Origin: JBCBTJ01 sp039818665
Lineage (GTDB): Bacteria > Pseudomonadota > Alphaproteobacteria > Caulobacterales > Hyphomonadaceae
Assembly (NCBI GenBank): GCA_039818665.1
Contig: JBCBTJ010000049.1
Span: forward strand, 1-19,879
Reading direction: 5' to 3'
Length of the DNA stretch: 19,879 bases
Both the position numbers and the translations under genes were made by a program. The notes beneath the pieces were generated by a model, which had not been told where the DNA came from, did no database searches, and was given only the letters and a program-made list of their open reading frames with translations. Positions 13,629-19,879 of this stretch are shown here, one piece after another (within the stretch, counting starts at the first letter, position 1; every line of letters starts with the position of its first letter).

Positions 13629-15890
13629 ATGGGCGCGGAACCCGTCGATACCAAATGGATCGGCAAGAGCATCGTCCGCCCGGACGGCGTCGACAAAGTC
13701 ACAGGACGGGCCGATTTCGGCGCCGACCTCGCTTTGCCGGGCATGCTGGAAGCGAAAACCGTGCGCAGCCCGCATCCGCACGCCCGGATCAAATCTATCA
13801 ACACGTCGAAAGCCGAAGCGCTGGCCGGCGTCAAAGCCGTTGTCACGGCTGCTGACTTTCCAAAAGCGGCGGACAAAACCGTCGACGCCGGCGAGGCGCA
13901 GGTCCAGTTCAAAGACCTCGCCGCCAATGTCATGGCGTCGGACAAGGCGCTGTATGACGGGCACGTCGTCGCCGCCGTCGCCGCGACGAGCGCTGCGATC
14001 GCCGAAGACGCCGCCGCCTTGATCGAAGTCGACTACGAGATCCTGCCACATGTGATCGACGTCGAAGAGGCGATGGCGCCCGACGCGCCGCTGCTGCACC
14101 CGGACATGATCACCCAGGGCATGAAGGAGCCGCCCGCCAAGCCGTCCAATGTGGCCCAGCGAATGGAATTCGCCCTGGGCGATATCGAGGCCGGTTTCGC
14201 AGAAGCCGATATCGTGTTGGAGCGCACCTTCCGGACGGCGGCGACCCACCAGGGCTATATCGAACCCCACGCCGCTGTCGCCGAATGGACCGAGGACGGG
14301 CAGTCGCGGATCTGGTGCTCAAGCCAGGGCCATTTCATGGTCCGCGCCATGACGGCTGAATTGCTCGGCCTTGAGCTCTCGTCACTGCGCGTGACGCCGG
14401 CGGAGATCGGCGGCGGCTTCGGCGGAAAGACCACGGTCTACCTTGAGCCCGTCGCCCTGCTGCTCTCGCGCAAAGCCGGCCGGCCGGTGCGCATGGTCAT
14501 GTCGCGCGAAGAAGTCTTCCGCGGGTCGGGGCCGACATCCGGCTCCGTCGTCCGCGCGAAGATTGGCGTTAAGAAGTCCGGCGAGATCACCGCCGGGGAA
14601 GTGGAGCTGAAATACCAGGCCGGCGCCTTCGCCGGCTCGCCCGCGATGCCCGGCTGTATGGCAGCCTTCGCCTGCTATGACCTTCAGAACGTCAAAACCG
14701 TCGGCTTCGACGTCGTCTCCAACCGACCGAAATGCGCCGCCTACCGCGCGCCGGGCGCGCCGATGTCGACATTCGCCGTCGAGAGCGTTCTCGACGAATT
14801 GGCCGGCGAGATCGGCATGGATCCGATTGATCTGCGCATGAAGAACGCTGCCAAAGAAGGCACGCGCGCTGTCTACGGCGCGAAGTTCCAACGCATCGGC
14901 TTTGAAGAAACGCTGCAAGCGGCCAAGTCGCACCCGCACTATTCCGCGCCGCTCGGCCCGAACCAAGCCCGCGGCGTCGCTTGCGGCTTCTGGTTCAACA
15001 TTGGCGGCGAGTCGACCGCGAACGTCCATGTGAACCCTGACGGTACAGTCAATGTCGTCTCGCCCAACCCCGACATTGGCGGGTCGCGCGCCTCCATGGC
15101 GCTCATGGCGGCTGAGACGCTCTGCATCGACGTATCGCTTGTCAAACCCGTCATCGCGGACACGGCCTCTATCGGCTACAGCGATCTCACCGGCGGCAGC
15201 CGCGTCACCTTCGCCGTCGGCATGGCCGTCATCGAGGCGTCCAAACAGGTGGTGGCCGAGCTTTGCGCGCGCGCCGCGAAGATCTGGGAAATCGACGTCG
15301 AGAGCGTCGAATGGCGCGACGGCGCGGCGTTCCCGGTCAGCTCAAACGCGGGCGATTTCGAACCGCTCACGCTTGGCGAGCTCGCCAAGCAGACCGCGAA
15401 ACTCGGCGGCCCGATCGTCGGCGCAGCCGCGATTAACGCCCGGGGCGCTGGCCCTGGCTTTGGAACCCATATCTGCGATGTCGAAGTCGACAAAGAAACA
15501 GGGCGCGTCGACGTGGTCCGGTACACCGCGATCCAGGACGCCGGCCGGGCGATCCATCCAGGCTATGTCGAAGGGCAGATGCAGGGCGGCGTGGCGCAAG
15601 GCGTCGGCTGGGCCTTAAACGAAGAATATGTCTATGGCGAGGACGGGCGGCTCGAGAATCCCGGTTTTCTTGATTACCGCATCCCCGTCGCCTCGGACCT
15701 GCCGATGATCGACACGGTGATCGTCGAAGTGCCCAACCCGAACCACCCTTATGGCGTCCGCGGCGTGGGCGAAGTGCCGATCGTCCCGCCGCTCGCAGCG
15801 GTCGCGAACGCGGTGTCCCGCGCGGTTGATCGACGGATGACCAAGCTTCCGATCTCGCCGCCGCGCCTGCTCGCCGCGATCGACAGCTAG
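13629..15890 (+). CDS. Molybdenum hydroxylase molybdopterin-binding large subunit (not CO dehydrogenase form I)
   Basis: This 753-residue catalytic subunit binds the molybdopterin-cytosine-dinucleotide type cofactor. Seen: DGVDKVTGRADFGAD in the N-terminal fumarylacetoacetase-like domain, the glutamine loop SSQGH (231-235), the cofactor-binding GGGFGGK (261-267), AAYRAPGAPMS (370-380), DAGRAIHPG, and the catalytic glutamate in GVRGVGEVP (E715). The active-site loop reads AYRAPG where form I CO dehydrogenase has the Cys-bearing AYRCSFR motif, so CO oxidation is unlikely. Aromatic, heterocyclic or aldehyde hydroxylation is the family expectation. Length is close to CoxL (about 800) but somewhat shorter. 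Accessory maturation genes (coxD/E/F/G, xdhC) are not in the window. The substrate is not determinable from this sequence. Confidence 0.93.
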   Translation: MGAEPVDTKWIGKSIVRPDGVDKVTGRADFGADLALPGMLEAKTVRSPHPHARIKSINTSKAEALAGVKAVVTAADFPKAADKTVDAGEAQVQFKDLAANVMASDKALYDGHVVAAVAATSAAIAEDAAALIEVDYEILPHVIDVEEAMAPDAPLLHPDMITQGMKEPPAKPSNVAQRMEFALGDIEAGFAEADIVLERTFRTAATHQGYIEPHAAVAEWTEDGQSRIWCSSQGHFMVRAMTAELLGLELSSLRVTPAEIGGGFGGKTTVYLEPVALLLSRKAGRPVRMVMSREEVFRGSGPTSGSVVRAKIGVKKSGEITAGEVELKYQAGAFAGSPAMPGCMAAFACYDLQNVKTVGFDVVSNRPKCAAYRAPGAPMSTFAVESVLDELAGEIGMDPIDLRMKNAAKEGTRAVYGAKFQRIGFEETLQAAKSHPHYSAPLGPNQARGVACGFWFNIGGESTANVHVNPDGTVNVVSPNPDIGGSRASMALMAAETLCIDVSLVKPVIADTASIGYSDLTGGSRVTFAVGMAVIEASKQVVAELCARAAKIWEIDVESVEWRDGAAFPVSSNAGDFEPLTLGELAKQTAKLGGPIVGAAAINARGAGPGFGTHICDVEVDKETGRVDVVRYTAIQDAGRAIHPGYVEGQMQGGVAQGVGWALNEEYVYGEDGRLENPGFLDYRIPVASDLPMIDTVIVEVPNPNHPYGVRGVGEVPIVPPLAAVANAVSRAVDRRMTKLPISPPRLLAAIDS

Positions 15891-15903
15891 ACTGGGACGA
15901 ACC

Positions 15904-16152
15904 ATGCCCCGCGTGGTATTACCAAGCGACTTGGCGAACCAGTTCACGGACGGCGCGAACGAAATCAGCGTCGAAGCTGGCGACATGCGCGCGCTCATGC
16001 GGGAGGTCGACGCGCGCTTTCCTGGTCTCAAAGCCGCGCTCGACGCCAAAATGTTTGTATCGATCGACGGGTTCGTGATTCCCGATCCATTCCTCGAGCT
16101 GCTGTCTCCGTCGAGCGAGGTCTGCTTCCTGCCTCGGATCAAGGGCGGTTGA
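15904..16152 (+). CDS. MoaD/ThiS-like ubiquitin-fold small protein
   Basis: This 82-residue beta-grasp protein has the profile of MoaD/ThiS sulfur carriers: an N-terminal strand (PRVVLPSDLANQF), the ISVEAGDMRALMREVDARFPGLKAAL helix region (21-46), FVSIDG (51-56) and a hydrophobic strand with SPSSEVCFLPRIKGG at the C-terminus. The terminal Gly-Gly is the residue pair thiocarboxylated by an E1-like enzyme in true sulfur carriers. It starts 13 bases after the molybdenum hydroxylase large subunit, which suggests a role in cofactor supply or in sulfuration for this enzyme. No MoaE or MoeB lies adjacent, so it could instead be a carrier for another sulfur-transfer reaction. Its stop overlaps the next start (TTGA). 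Confidence 0.8.
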   Translation: MPRVVLPSDLANQFTDGANEISVEAGDMRALMREVDARFPGLKAALDAKMFVSIDGFVIPDPFLELLSPSSEVCFLPRIKGG

Positions 16153-16769
16153 GCGGCTTGGAACTGGGCGTGGATATCGAAACGGTCAAAGGCTTCCTGG
16201 CCGAGGAAGAAGGCGCCGCGCTGCATGCGCATGCGCTTGCGGCGGCGACCAGAGGACCGTGTCTCGAAGTCGGCTCTTATTGCGGCAAATCAGCGGTCTA
16301 TATCGGCGCGGCGTGCAAAGAGATCGAGAGCGTGCTGTTCGCCGTCGACCACCATCGCGGCTCCGAAGAAAACCAACCGGGTTGGGAGTATTTCGATCCG
16401 GAGGTTTGGGACGAGACAGCCGGCGCAGTCGATACACTGCCGTTTCTACGAGAGACGCTCCGCCGCGCGAAACTAGAGGATACGGTCATACCGATTGTCG
16501 GGCGCTCGGAAGCTGTCGCAGCCCAATGGCGGACACCGCTCGCGTTTCTATTCATCGATGGCGGCCACACTATGGAACAGGCGCTGCGCGACTTTCGCGG
16601 CTGGACGCCGCATCTGACCCAAAACGGCGTTCTCGCGATCCACGACGTATTCCCAGACCCGGCCAGCGGAGGGCGGCCTCCTTTCGAGATCTATCAGCGC
16701 GCGTTGGCGTCAGACCTCTTCGAAGAGATCGAAGCCGTGAAGAGCCTGCGCGTGCTGCGCCGCCTCTAA
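16149..16769 (+). CDS. Class I SAM-dependent methyltransferase (Methyltransf_24-like)
   Basis: This 206-residue putative methyltransferase has motif I-like CLEVGSYCGKSAVYIG (38-53), acidic strand-2 end FAVDHH (64-69), LAFLFIDGGHTME (131-143) and LAIHDVFPDPASGGRPPFEIY (162-182), the pattern of macrocin-O-methyltransferase/Methyltransf_24 proteins. The start is a TTG at 16149, overlapping the MoaD-like stop as TTGA with AAGGGCGG just upstream; no closer ATG fits. Although it is the last gene of the plus-strand operon, its C-terminal 60 bases overlap the convergent toroid gene, and from memory its close relatives sit beside GT4/toroid genes in Actinobacteria. I therefore suspect functional kinship with the minus-strand cassette rather than with the molybdenum enzyme. 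Confidence 0.82.
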   Translation: MSGLELGVDIETVKGFLAEEEGAALHAHALAAATRGPCLEVGSYCGKSAVYIGAACKEIESVLFAVDHHRGSEENQPGWEYFDPEVWDETAGAVDTLPFLRETLRRAKLEDTVIPIVGRSEAVAAQWRTPLAFLFIDGGHTMEQALRDFRGWTPHLTQNGVLAIHDVFPDPASGGRPPFEIYQRALASDLFEEIEAVKSLRVLRRL

Positions 16770-17825
16770 AGGCGCCTCCGTCAAAACGCGACTCGCCGGC
16801 GACCGATCATGAAGCGCATCTGCAGCCAGGATCGCGGCCGCTTGCGTCCAGCTGGGCTGTTCGCGGGGCCAGAAAATCGCCTCTTCCATCTGCCACCCCA
16901 TCCAGAACACGCCTTGCTCATCCCTCATCGCGGCTTGAGCCTCAAAGAGACGCCGCGCCTCATCGCGCCGGTCAACGCGCACTAATGCAATGGCGAGCTC
17001 GCACGTCTCTGCAACCGTCACCCACGGCTCATCGACGACGCAACGGCACCCCAGTTCCGGTTCGGTAAAATGGGGCCAGTCCGCCTCTAACCTCGCGGAT
17101 TCGACGGTGCGATCTAATGCGCCTGACAGCACCGGATAGTACCAATCCATAGCGAACCTCGCGCCAGCGCCGCGTCGGTCAAACCGTTGAGGCTGGCGCG
17201 TCAGCGCGGATGCGAGCCGCTCGTGCGCGGTCGTCCAAGCCTCGACATCTTCGCCAAGGATCCGACCGAGCGCGATAGCGCAATCGAGGCTCTTGGCGAT
17301 CGACGCGTTGCCCGCCAGTAACGAATCGTCCGCATCAGTTCCTGCGCCCTCGGCGCACCAAGAGATGTCGCCCGACGACGTCTGGAGCGAGAGAACGAAA
17401 TTGATCGCGGCCTGCAACATCGGCCAGTCGGCCCGGACAGCGGTCTGGTCTCCATCGAGCAAAAACCGATGCCAAAGCCCGACCGCGGGATAAGCAACGA
17501 AGTTCGTGTCTTTGAGCGCCGGCGCTTTCGCCCGGCTGATGAAGTCGCGATCGACCATTGGGAGCGCGTTGCCGTACTCGCCGAGCCAAGCGCCGTCGCT
17601 CAGCTGGGTCTCTCGGAGGAACCGAAACGCAGCATCCGCTGCGCCACTCTCGCCGGCGACATTGAGCGCCATTGCGCACTCAACATGGTTCCAAGGGTCC
17701 CAAGGTCCGTCCTCGAACCAAGGGATCGCGCCGTCGGGACGCTGCACGCTCATTATTCTGCGTATCGCGCCAGACAAATCGCCGATGTCTTGCGGCTGCG
17801 TTGCTCGCGGCAGTCCGTCTCTCAT
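16710..17825 (-). CDS. Alpha/alpha-toroid protein (prenyltransferase/six-hairpin-glycosidase-like)
   Basis: This 371-residue protein is rich in paired helices and glycine-aromatic turns of an (alpha/alpha)6 toroid. Landmarks are QRPDGAIPWFEDGPWDPWNHVECAMAL (28-54), FLRETQLSDGAWLGEYG (69-85), KDTNFVAYPAVGLWHRFL (105-122), the repeated INFVLSLQTSSGDISW (141-156), ADDSLLAGNASIAKSLDCAI and DEPWVTVAETCELAIAL (265-281). Databases tend to label relatives prenyltransferase or phenyltransferase, but the fold is equally that of six-hairpin glycosidases, and the glycosyltransferase context favours a carbohydrate role. There is no signal peptide. The ATG at 17825 overlaps the upstream methyltransferase stop (ATGA). 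The catalytic residues and substrate are unknown. Confidence 0.8.
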   Translation of the reverse strand: MRDGLPRATQPQDIGDLSGAIRRIMSVQRPDGAIPWFEDGPWDPWNHVECAMALNVAGESGAADAAFRFLRETQLSDGAWLGEYGNALPMVDRDFISRAKAPALKDTNFVAYPAVGLWHRFLLDGDQTAVRADWPMLQAAINFVLSLQTSSGDISWCAEGAGTDADDSLLAGNASIAKSLDCAIALGRILGEDVEAWTTAHERLASALTRQPQRFDRRGAGARFAMDWYYPVLSGALDRTVESARLEADWPHFTEPELGCRCVVDEPWVTVAETCELAIALVRVDRRDEARRLFEAQAAMRDEQGVFWMGWQMEEAIFWPREQPSWTQAAAILAADALHDRSPASRVLTEAPLEAAQHAQALHGFDLFEEV

Positions 17826-18544
17826 GCACGCGCGTCCTGGAAATACATGACCAAGCTTTTGCCCATGACAGGGGACGTGGCCGCGTCCAAAAAGCGGGTC
17901 AGCCGGGGCTTCTTTAACAAGTCCCAAACAAGGAAACGATGATACGATTTCACGAGCTTTGGTTCCTCGTCCCGATCCCAGAACCAGCATTTCAGCCACC
18001 AGTACGGAGTGTGGAGCCCATGGGCGTGGTGCCGCCCCGCAAGGCGGAAGCCGTGCTGCTCAACCGAGTATCGCAAATCCACCTCGTCAAAGATTCGGAT
18101 GTGACCGCCCGGCTGAAAAGGATAGCCGTCCGGCGGCGGCGCCAATCGCCAGCAGATCCGCTCCGGCCATCCATGCGGCACAGTAATGCAAAGCCGGCCG
18201 TCCGGCTTCAAAACCCGTCGCATCTCCCGGAGCGCGGCGTGGTAGTCCGGCAAGTGCTCCAGCACTTCAGAGCAAATCACAGCTTCAAAGCGATCGTCCT
18301 CAAACGGCAAGCGCGTCGCATCGCCCACCGCAAACACAGTTCCAGCGGTGTCGTCGCCGCGCGGCGGTAGAACACCGAGGCCCTGTTTGGCTTTCTGCAC
18401 CGACGGAAAATGCAAATCCGCGCCAATGACATTCACGCCGCCCAACATATGGATACCGTGAGTGTGGCGTCCCTCTCCGCATCCAAGGTCCAGCGCCCAG
18501 TCGCCGGGCTTCAGCGCCAATTGCTCAAGGCGGGCCGTCAGCAT
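17822..18544 (-). CDS. SAM-dependent methyltransferase (Methyltransf_11-like) of the GT4 cassette
   Basis: This 240-residue methyltransferase has motif I ALDLGCGEGRH (17-27), strand-2 acidic end GADLHF (41-46), VGDATRLPFEDDRFEAVICSEVLEHL (73-98) and RRVLKPDGRLCITVP (109-123). The C-terminal third is distinctive: HHAHGLHTPYWWLKCWFWDR (172-191), followed by LVKSYHRFLVWDLLKKP and MGKSLVMYF, aromatic-rich and possibly membrane-associating. The start at 18544 overlaps the GT4 stop by seven bases (ATGCTGA), and its stop overlaps the toroid start by four, so translation is coupled across all three genes. Probable target is a sugar, a lipid-linked glycan or a polyprenyl-type acceptor built by the neighbouring glycosyltransferase; this is inference. 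Confidence 0.87.
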   Translation of the reverse strand: MLTARLEQLALKPGDWALDLGCGEGRHTHGIHMLGGVNVIGADLHFPSVQKAKQGLGVLPPRGDDTAGTVFAVGDATRLPFEDDRFEAVICSEVLEHLPDYHAALREMRRVLKPDGRLCITVPHGWPERICWRLAPPPDGYPFQPGGHIRIFDEVDLRYSVEQHGFRLAGRHHAHGLHTPYWWLKCWFWDRDEEPKLVKSYHRFLVWDLLKKPRLTRFLDAATSPVMGKSLVMYFQDARA

Positions 18545-19836
18545 GCGGCCGCGATCGCATGGCGCAACAAAGCCTCATAGGCCGGCGCGACCGCCCGCCA
18601 ATCGAATTGATCTTCGGCGCGGGCCAAGCAAGCGTCCCCAATCTCTTGTCGCTTCCGGGGATCGTTCAACAGATCCGCGATCGCGTCCGCTAACGCCGAC
18701 GCGTCGCCGCGCGGCACGACAACACCGGCGTCTCCAGCGACCTCCGGCAAAGCGCCTCCGTCGCTAACGATCACCGGCGCGCCACAACTCATCGCTTCAG
18801 CCGCCGGCAAACCAAAGCCTTCATAGAGCGAGGGCGTGACCGCGATCGTCGCGCGGTTGAACTCTTCGGCCAAAGCCTGCCTGGACAATCCGCTTCGAAA
18901 CTGAATTCGTCCGCCCAGGCCCAGCCGATCGATCATGTCCTTCGCGGCGCCCTCGCGAAGCCGGCCGATGATAACGAGTTCCAAGTCCGGAAACGCGGAA
19001 AGAAGGTCTTTATAGGCCTTGATCAGAACCGGCAGTCCTTTCAGCGGGGTGTCGGCGCTCGCAGTTGAGATCAGTCGCCGCGGTGATCGGTCCACTCCGG
19101 ACATAGGCCGGAAAGCCTCCTGGTCGACGCCAAGCGGGATCGCACGAATCTTGTCGGCCGAAACCCCGAACTCCCCGACAATGTCTCGGCGGGCGCTCTC
19201 AGACGGACAGGTAATGACTTCCAATCGTCGAGCCACGCGCAGCTGCATTCTATGAAACGCATACCAACGTCGAACCAGAAGGCGATGTTTCCAGCTCGGC
19301 GCCGCGTCCAAAGCCAATCGTCGATCCCGTGTAATCGGATGGTGGATCATTGTGACGAGCGGCAACGCAAGGCGGTCTTGGATTCGCAACACGCCCTCGG
19401 CCAAGGTTTGATTGTCAAACACGACATCATAGTCCGCTTGGCGCGCTTTCAGAAAAGCGAATGCGCGCTGCCCAAACGTATACGGCTCGACGAATTTACC
19501 GGAGAGATGTCCGAAATATTCGTAGGTGTCCGTCCCACTGATCAAATGCCGCGGTCGGAGCGCCCGATGGCCATTGTGAGGCTGGGCATAAAGATCCAGC
19601 GACGGCAATCTGATCAAACGGACGGTCGCCGCGCTCAACTCTGGATAAGGCGGGCCTGATATCACATCGACCGAATGACCGAGTTCGGACAATGCGCGCG
19701 AGAGATAGTCAACATATACGCCTTGACCGCCGACGGTCGGCTGAGAACGGTAGGACAGCAGCGCTATGCGAAGCGGTCGGTCCGCCATGCTGGGGGCAAA
19801 GCGGGGCGACGCAAGCGTGATGTCGCCGTCCATCAT
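18538..19836 (-). CDS. Glycosyltransferase family 4 protein
   Basis: This 432-residue GT-B glycosyltransferase of the GT4 family transfers a sugar from a nucleotide donor with retention of configuration. The N-terminal acceptor domain starts RIALLSYRSQPTVGGQGVYV (23-42), with the GGQGVY loop typical of GT4. The donor domain has STASADTPLKGLPVLIKAY (257-275), LVIIGRLREG (287-296) and the E-x7-E signature SLYEGFGLPAAEAMSCGAPV (336-355; E339 and E347). The ATG at 19836 is chosen because it overlaps the stop of the frame upstream (ATGA), matching the coupling seen in the rest of the operon; M17 at 19788 is the alternative. No membrane segment is seen. The nucleotide-sugar donor and acceptor are unknown. 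Confidence 0.93.
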   Translation of the reverse strand: MMDGDITLASPRFAPSMADRPLRIALLSYRSQPTVGGQGVYVDYLSRALSELGHSVDVISGPPYPELSAATVRLIRLPSLDLYAQPHNGHRALRPRHLISGTDTYEYFGHLSGKFVEPYTFGQRAFAFLKARQADYDVVFDNQTLAEGVLRIQDRLALPLVTMIHHPITRDRRLALDAAPSWKHRLLVRRWYAFHRMQLRVARRLEVITCPSESARRDIVGEFGVSADKIRAIPLGVDQEAFRPMSGVDRSPRRLISTASADTPLKGLPVLIKAYKDLLSAFPDLELVIIGRLREGAAKDMIDRLGLGGRIQFRSGLSRQALAEEFNRATIAVTPSLYEGFGLPAAEAMSCGAPVIVSDGGALPEVAGDAGVVVPRGDASALADAIADLLNDPRKRQEIGDACLARAEDQFDWRAVAPAYEALLRHAIAAAC

Positions 19837-19879
19837 CCGAAACGGGGTTCCTCAGCCAATCCAGCAGCGCGGTCTTTGG
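19833..19879 (-). CDS. C-terminal tail of an unidentified upstream gene (partial)
   Basis: One minus-strand frame stays open from the window edge and ends KDRAAGLAEEPRFG at a TGA (19835-19833) that overlaps the GT4 start as ATGA. The same overlap style joins the following genes of this operon, so a fourth co-translated member probably begins beyond the window. Fourteen residues are too few to name a family. Confidence 0.42.
   Translation of the reverse strand, partial: KDRAAGLAEEPRFG

Noticed and set aside
12819..14270. 483-residue minus-strand open frame across the molybdenum hydroxylase genes
   Set aside because: It spans three convincing plus-strand genes and resembles a codon-bias shadow.
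13629..15890. Aerobic CO dehydrogenase large subunit (CoxL form I)
   Set aside because: The active-site loop is AYRAPG, lacking the Cys-Ser-Phe-Arg motif that binds the Mo-Cu centre.

Overview
The window is a dense, GC-rich stretch of bacterial chromosome, most likely from an alphaproteobacterium. This rests on the divergent pdxH/aroC pair, a coxMSL-like molybdenum hydroxylase operon, a TlyA-type rRNA methyltransferase, a DM13 lipoprotein and the codon bias; the genus cannot be fixed from sequence alone. I see no tRNA, rRNA, CRISPR array, transposase or phage gene. Seventeen complete protein genes and the tail of an eighteenth can be supported, and about 97% of the DNA after position 481 is coding or short intergenic space.

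Layout. 1-481 is a gene-free, repeat-rich spacer holding two different families of inverted palindromes (51-116 and 130-239) and a degenerate modular repeat (267-480). 482-2122 (-) is an acyl-CoA ligase of the DmdB/AlkK type. 2276-4127 (+) holds a glycerophosphodiester phosphodiesterase lipoprotein and an MpaB/DUF2236 putative heme oxygenase. 4124-5654 (-) holds an SDR oxidoreductase and pdxH. 5738-6829 (+) is aroC. 6970-8475 (+) is a divergent PiT-like permease, converging on a DM13 lipoprotein (8482-9222, -). A long class I methyltransferase (9309-10373, -) diverges from a secreted double-glycine-zipper protein (10537-11277, +), which meets tlyA (11274-12008, -) tail to tail.

12280-16152 (+) is one tightly packed operon encoding an FAD subunit, a 2Fe-2S subunit and a molybdopterin subunit of a xanthine-oxidase-family hydroxylase, followed by a MoaD/ThiS-like ubiquitin-fold protein ending in GG. 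The large subunit lacks the CO dehydrogenase active-site loop, so the substrate is unknown. A Methyltransf_24-type methyltransferase (16149-16769, +) overlaps the MoaD-like gene by four bases.

The right end (16710-19879, -) is a translationally coupled operon: the tail of an unidentified gene, a GT4 glycosyltransferase, a SAM methyltransferase and an alpha/alpha-toroid protein, each overlapping the next by 4-7 bases. The 16149-16769 methyltransferase runs head-on into it with a 60-base overlap. From memory, close relatives of all four proteins occur together in Actinobacteria. If that is right, this is a transferred or widely shared glycoconjugate-modifying cassette of unknown product, and it is the best candidate in the window for an undescribed system.
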